Positions 20,983-21,607 of a stretch of 21,607 nucleotides of DNA are shown here, one piece after another (position 1 is the stretch's first letter; each line of letters opens with the position of its first letter). The position numbers and the translations under genes are program-made. Source of the DNA: a virus; IMG/VR virus record IMGVR_UViG_3300034062_000641, positions 1-21,607 of that record; one strand, given 5' to 3'. Under the pieces are notes generated by a model. That model did not search any database, was not told the origin of the DNA, and was given only the letters and a program-made list of their open reading frames with translations.

Positions 20983-21260
20983 GGTGTAGCCTCCTCTGGC
21001 AAGTGCATGGCAATAAGGTTAAGAATGTCAAAGTGATTGCAGTCGTTGGGTGCAATCATTTCGTAATAGCGCTCGCCTATGCGCGCGCACCATGTGTAAA
21101 GGTTGGCGGTCTCGCATTCAATGACCATAAACGATTCACTACTGCCTCGGCGTGTCCACTTGGCAGGCGGCAGCACTTCTAGCAAATACCAAAACCTGTC
21201 GCGGTCAATCTCTTTAGGCGCCTCGCCGTTATTGCGGCGCATTTCTTCGTAGCGGTCCAT
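20979..21260 (-). CDS. DUF1419-like small protein
   Basis: 93 aa from the ATG at 21260 ('MDRYEEMRRNNGEAPKEIDR'), with GGAGG 8 bases upstream and a start two bases after the previous stop; upstream in-frame ATGs would overlap the previous gene more. The core 'FWYLLEVLPPAKWTRRG' and 'ARIGERYYEMIAPND' reminds me of the DUF1419 family ('EvLPP' and 'GRYF'), but the likeness is from memory and partial. Function unknown. Confidence 0.55.
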   Translation of the reverse strand: MDRYEEMRRNNGEAPKEIDRDRFWYLLEVLPPAKWTRRGSSESFMVIECETANLYTWCARIGERYYEMIAPNDCNHFDILNLIAMHLPEEATP

Positions 21261-21262
21261 GT

Positions 21263-21499
21263 TCAAGCCCTCCATCCAGTCATGTCGGCGTAAGTCTTCC
21301 AAGACTCCAAGACATGCGCGCCGTAGCGCGGGCGGCGTGTGCAGATGTTGACATACTTCATTTCGGCGCGTTGGCGGGCGGCGCGCTCAATCTGCGCGGC
21401 CTCGTCGATGGTGTCGCACTCAATGATCAGTTTGTTGGTACGGCCTTTGGCGTAGCCCCAACCGCTCATAAATTTGTCGGTCATAGTTACATAGAACAT
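21263..21499 (-). CDS. Conserved small phage protein (MSGWG/NK/CD signature)
   Basis: 78 aa with AAGGAG before the ATG. 'KFMSGWGYAKGRTNKLIIEC' followed by 'DTIDEAAQIERAARQRAEMK' is a pattern I recall from a small protein family found in many phages of Gram-negative bacteria, without known function. Likely a compact alpha/beta fold. It is followed two bases later by the DUF1419-like gene, in the same operon. Confidence 0.6.
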   Translation of the reverse strand: MFYVTMTDKFMSGWGYAKGRTNKLIIECDTIDEAAQIERAARQRAEMKYVNICTRRPRYGAHVLESWKTYADMTGWRA

Positions 21500-21511
21500 T
21501 TGTGTGTCTCC

Positions 21512-21598
21512 TTAAATTGACGCCAGTCTGATGTGGCGCAGGCTTGCAAGAATGGCCGTGTGAAGCATGGCCGCATTTTTGGGGTTGTCGATTGACAT
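21512..21598 (-). CDS. Short helical ORF at the right edge (possibly 5' partial)
   Basis: From an ATG at 21598 the frame reads 'MSIDNPKNAAMLHTAILASL' and ends 'RHIRLASI' just before the ribosome site of the next gene. The frame is open beyond the ATG to the window edge, so the true start may lie outside. Its position in the leftward operon makes translation plausible. Confidence 0.35.
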   Translation of the reverse strand: MSIDNPKNAAMLHTAILASLRHIRLASI

Positions 21599-21607
21599 GT
21601 GGTCGGG

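Noticed and set aside
1-21607. tRNA genes, CRISPR arrays, insertion sequences, integrase or attachment sites
   Set aside because: Nothing resembling these was found by reading both strands; no integrase, transposase or regularly spaced repeat is visible.

Overview
The window is a piece of a tailed bacteriophage genome. It looks like a short-tailed (podovirus) phage of the broad P22 type infecting a Gram-negative bacterium. The evidence is a P22 gp10-like tail/DNA-stabilisation protein, a series of large Ala/Gly/Gln-rich ejection-type proteins, a holin and T4-lysozyme-type endolysin cassette, and a phage family A DNA polymerase with a primase-helicase. No integrase, repressor, terminase, portal or capsid gene is present, so lifestyle and packaging type cannot be read here. 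The host is not identifiable; a freshwater proteobacterial host is a guess from general gene style only.

Layout. (1) 1-9143, rightward: tail/virion proteins (gp10-like stabiliser, two small beta-rich proteins, a cupin-SET fusion), three internal/ejection proteins, then a lysis cassette of four small membrane proteins and an endolysin. (2) 9129-13326, leftward: a tightly overlapped operon transcribed from the centre of the window. It carries a VRR-NUC nuclease, a C5 cytosine methyltransferase, an SNF2-type helicase and a ladder of very small proteins, several too short or too oddly started (GTG, TTG) for routine gene calling. (3) 13327-13410: a divergent control region with back-to-back promoters sharing a near-perfect 21-bp palindrome. 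(4) 13411-20118, rightward: the replication operon, with a Cas4/RecB-like Fe-S nuclease (DUF2800 type), a putative ssDNA-binding protein, a PAPS-reductase-like PP-loop protein, DNA polymerase A and an AEP-primase/SF3-helicase. (5) 20160-21607, leftward: a second operon of small unknown proteins entering from beyond the right edge, ending with a 19-residue hydrophobic peptide and a strong intrinsic terminator at 20117-20143.

How it works together. The two divergent operons at 13.3 kb would be switched together: nuclease, helicase and methyltransferase to the left, replication proteins to the right. Virion and lysis genes run towards the left operon and meet it tail-to-tail, with the endolysin and the last leftward gene overlapping by 15 bp. 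The most unusual gene is the virion-region cupin-SET fusion (2284-3132), a putative protein lysine methyltransferase. Other points of interest are the shared palindromic operator, a probably leaderless nuclease mRNA, the PP-loop/cysteine protein that could modify nucleic acid, and the microproteins recovered here at 8005, 10244, 10380, 10541, 10704, 11076, 20160 and 20833. No gap without a gene exceeds 84 bp.
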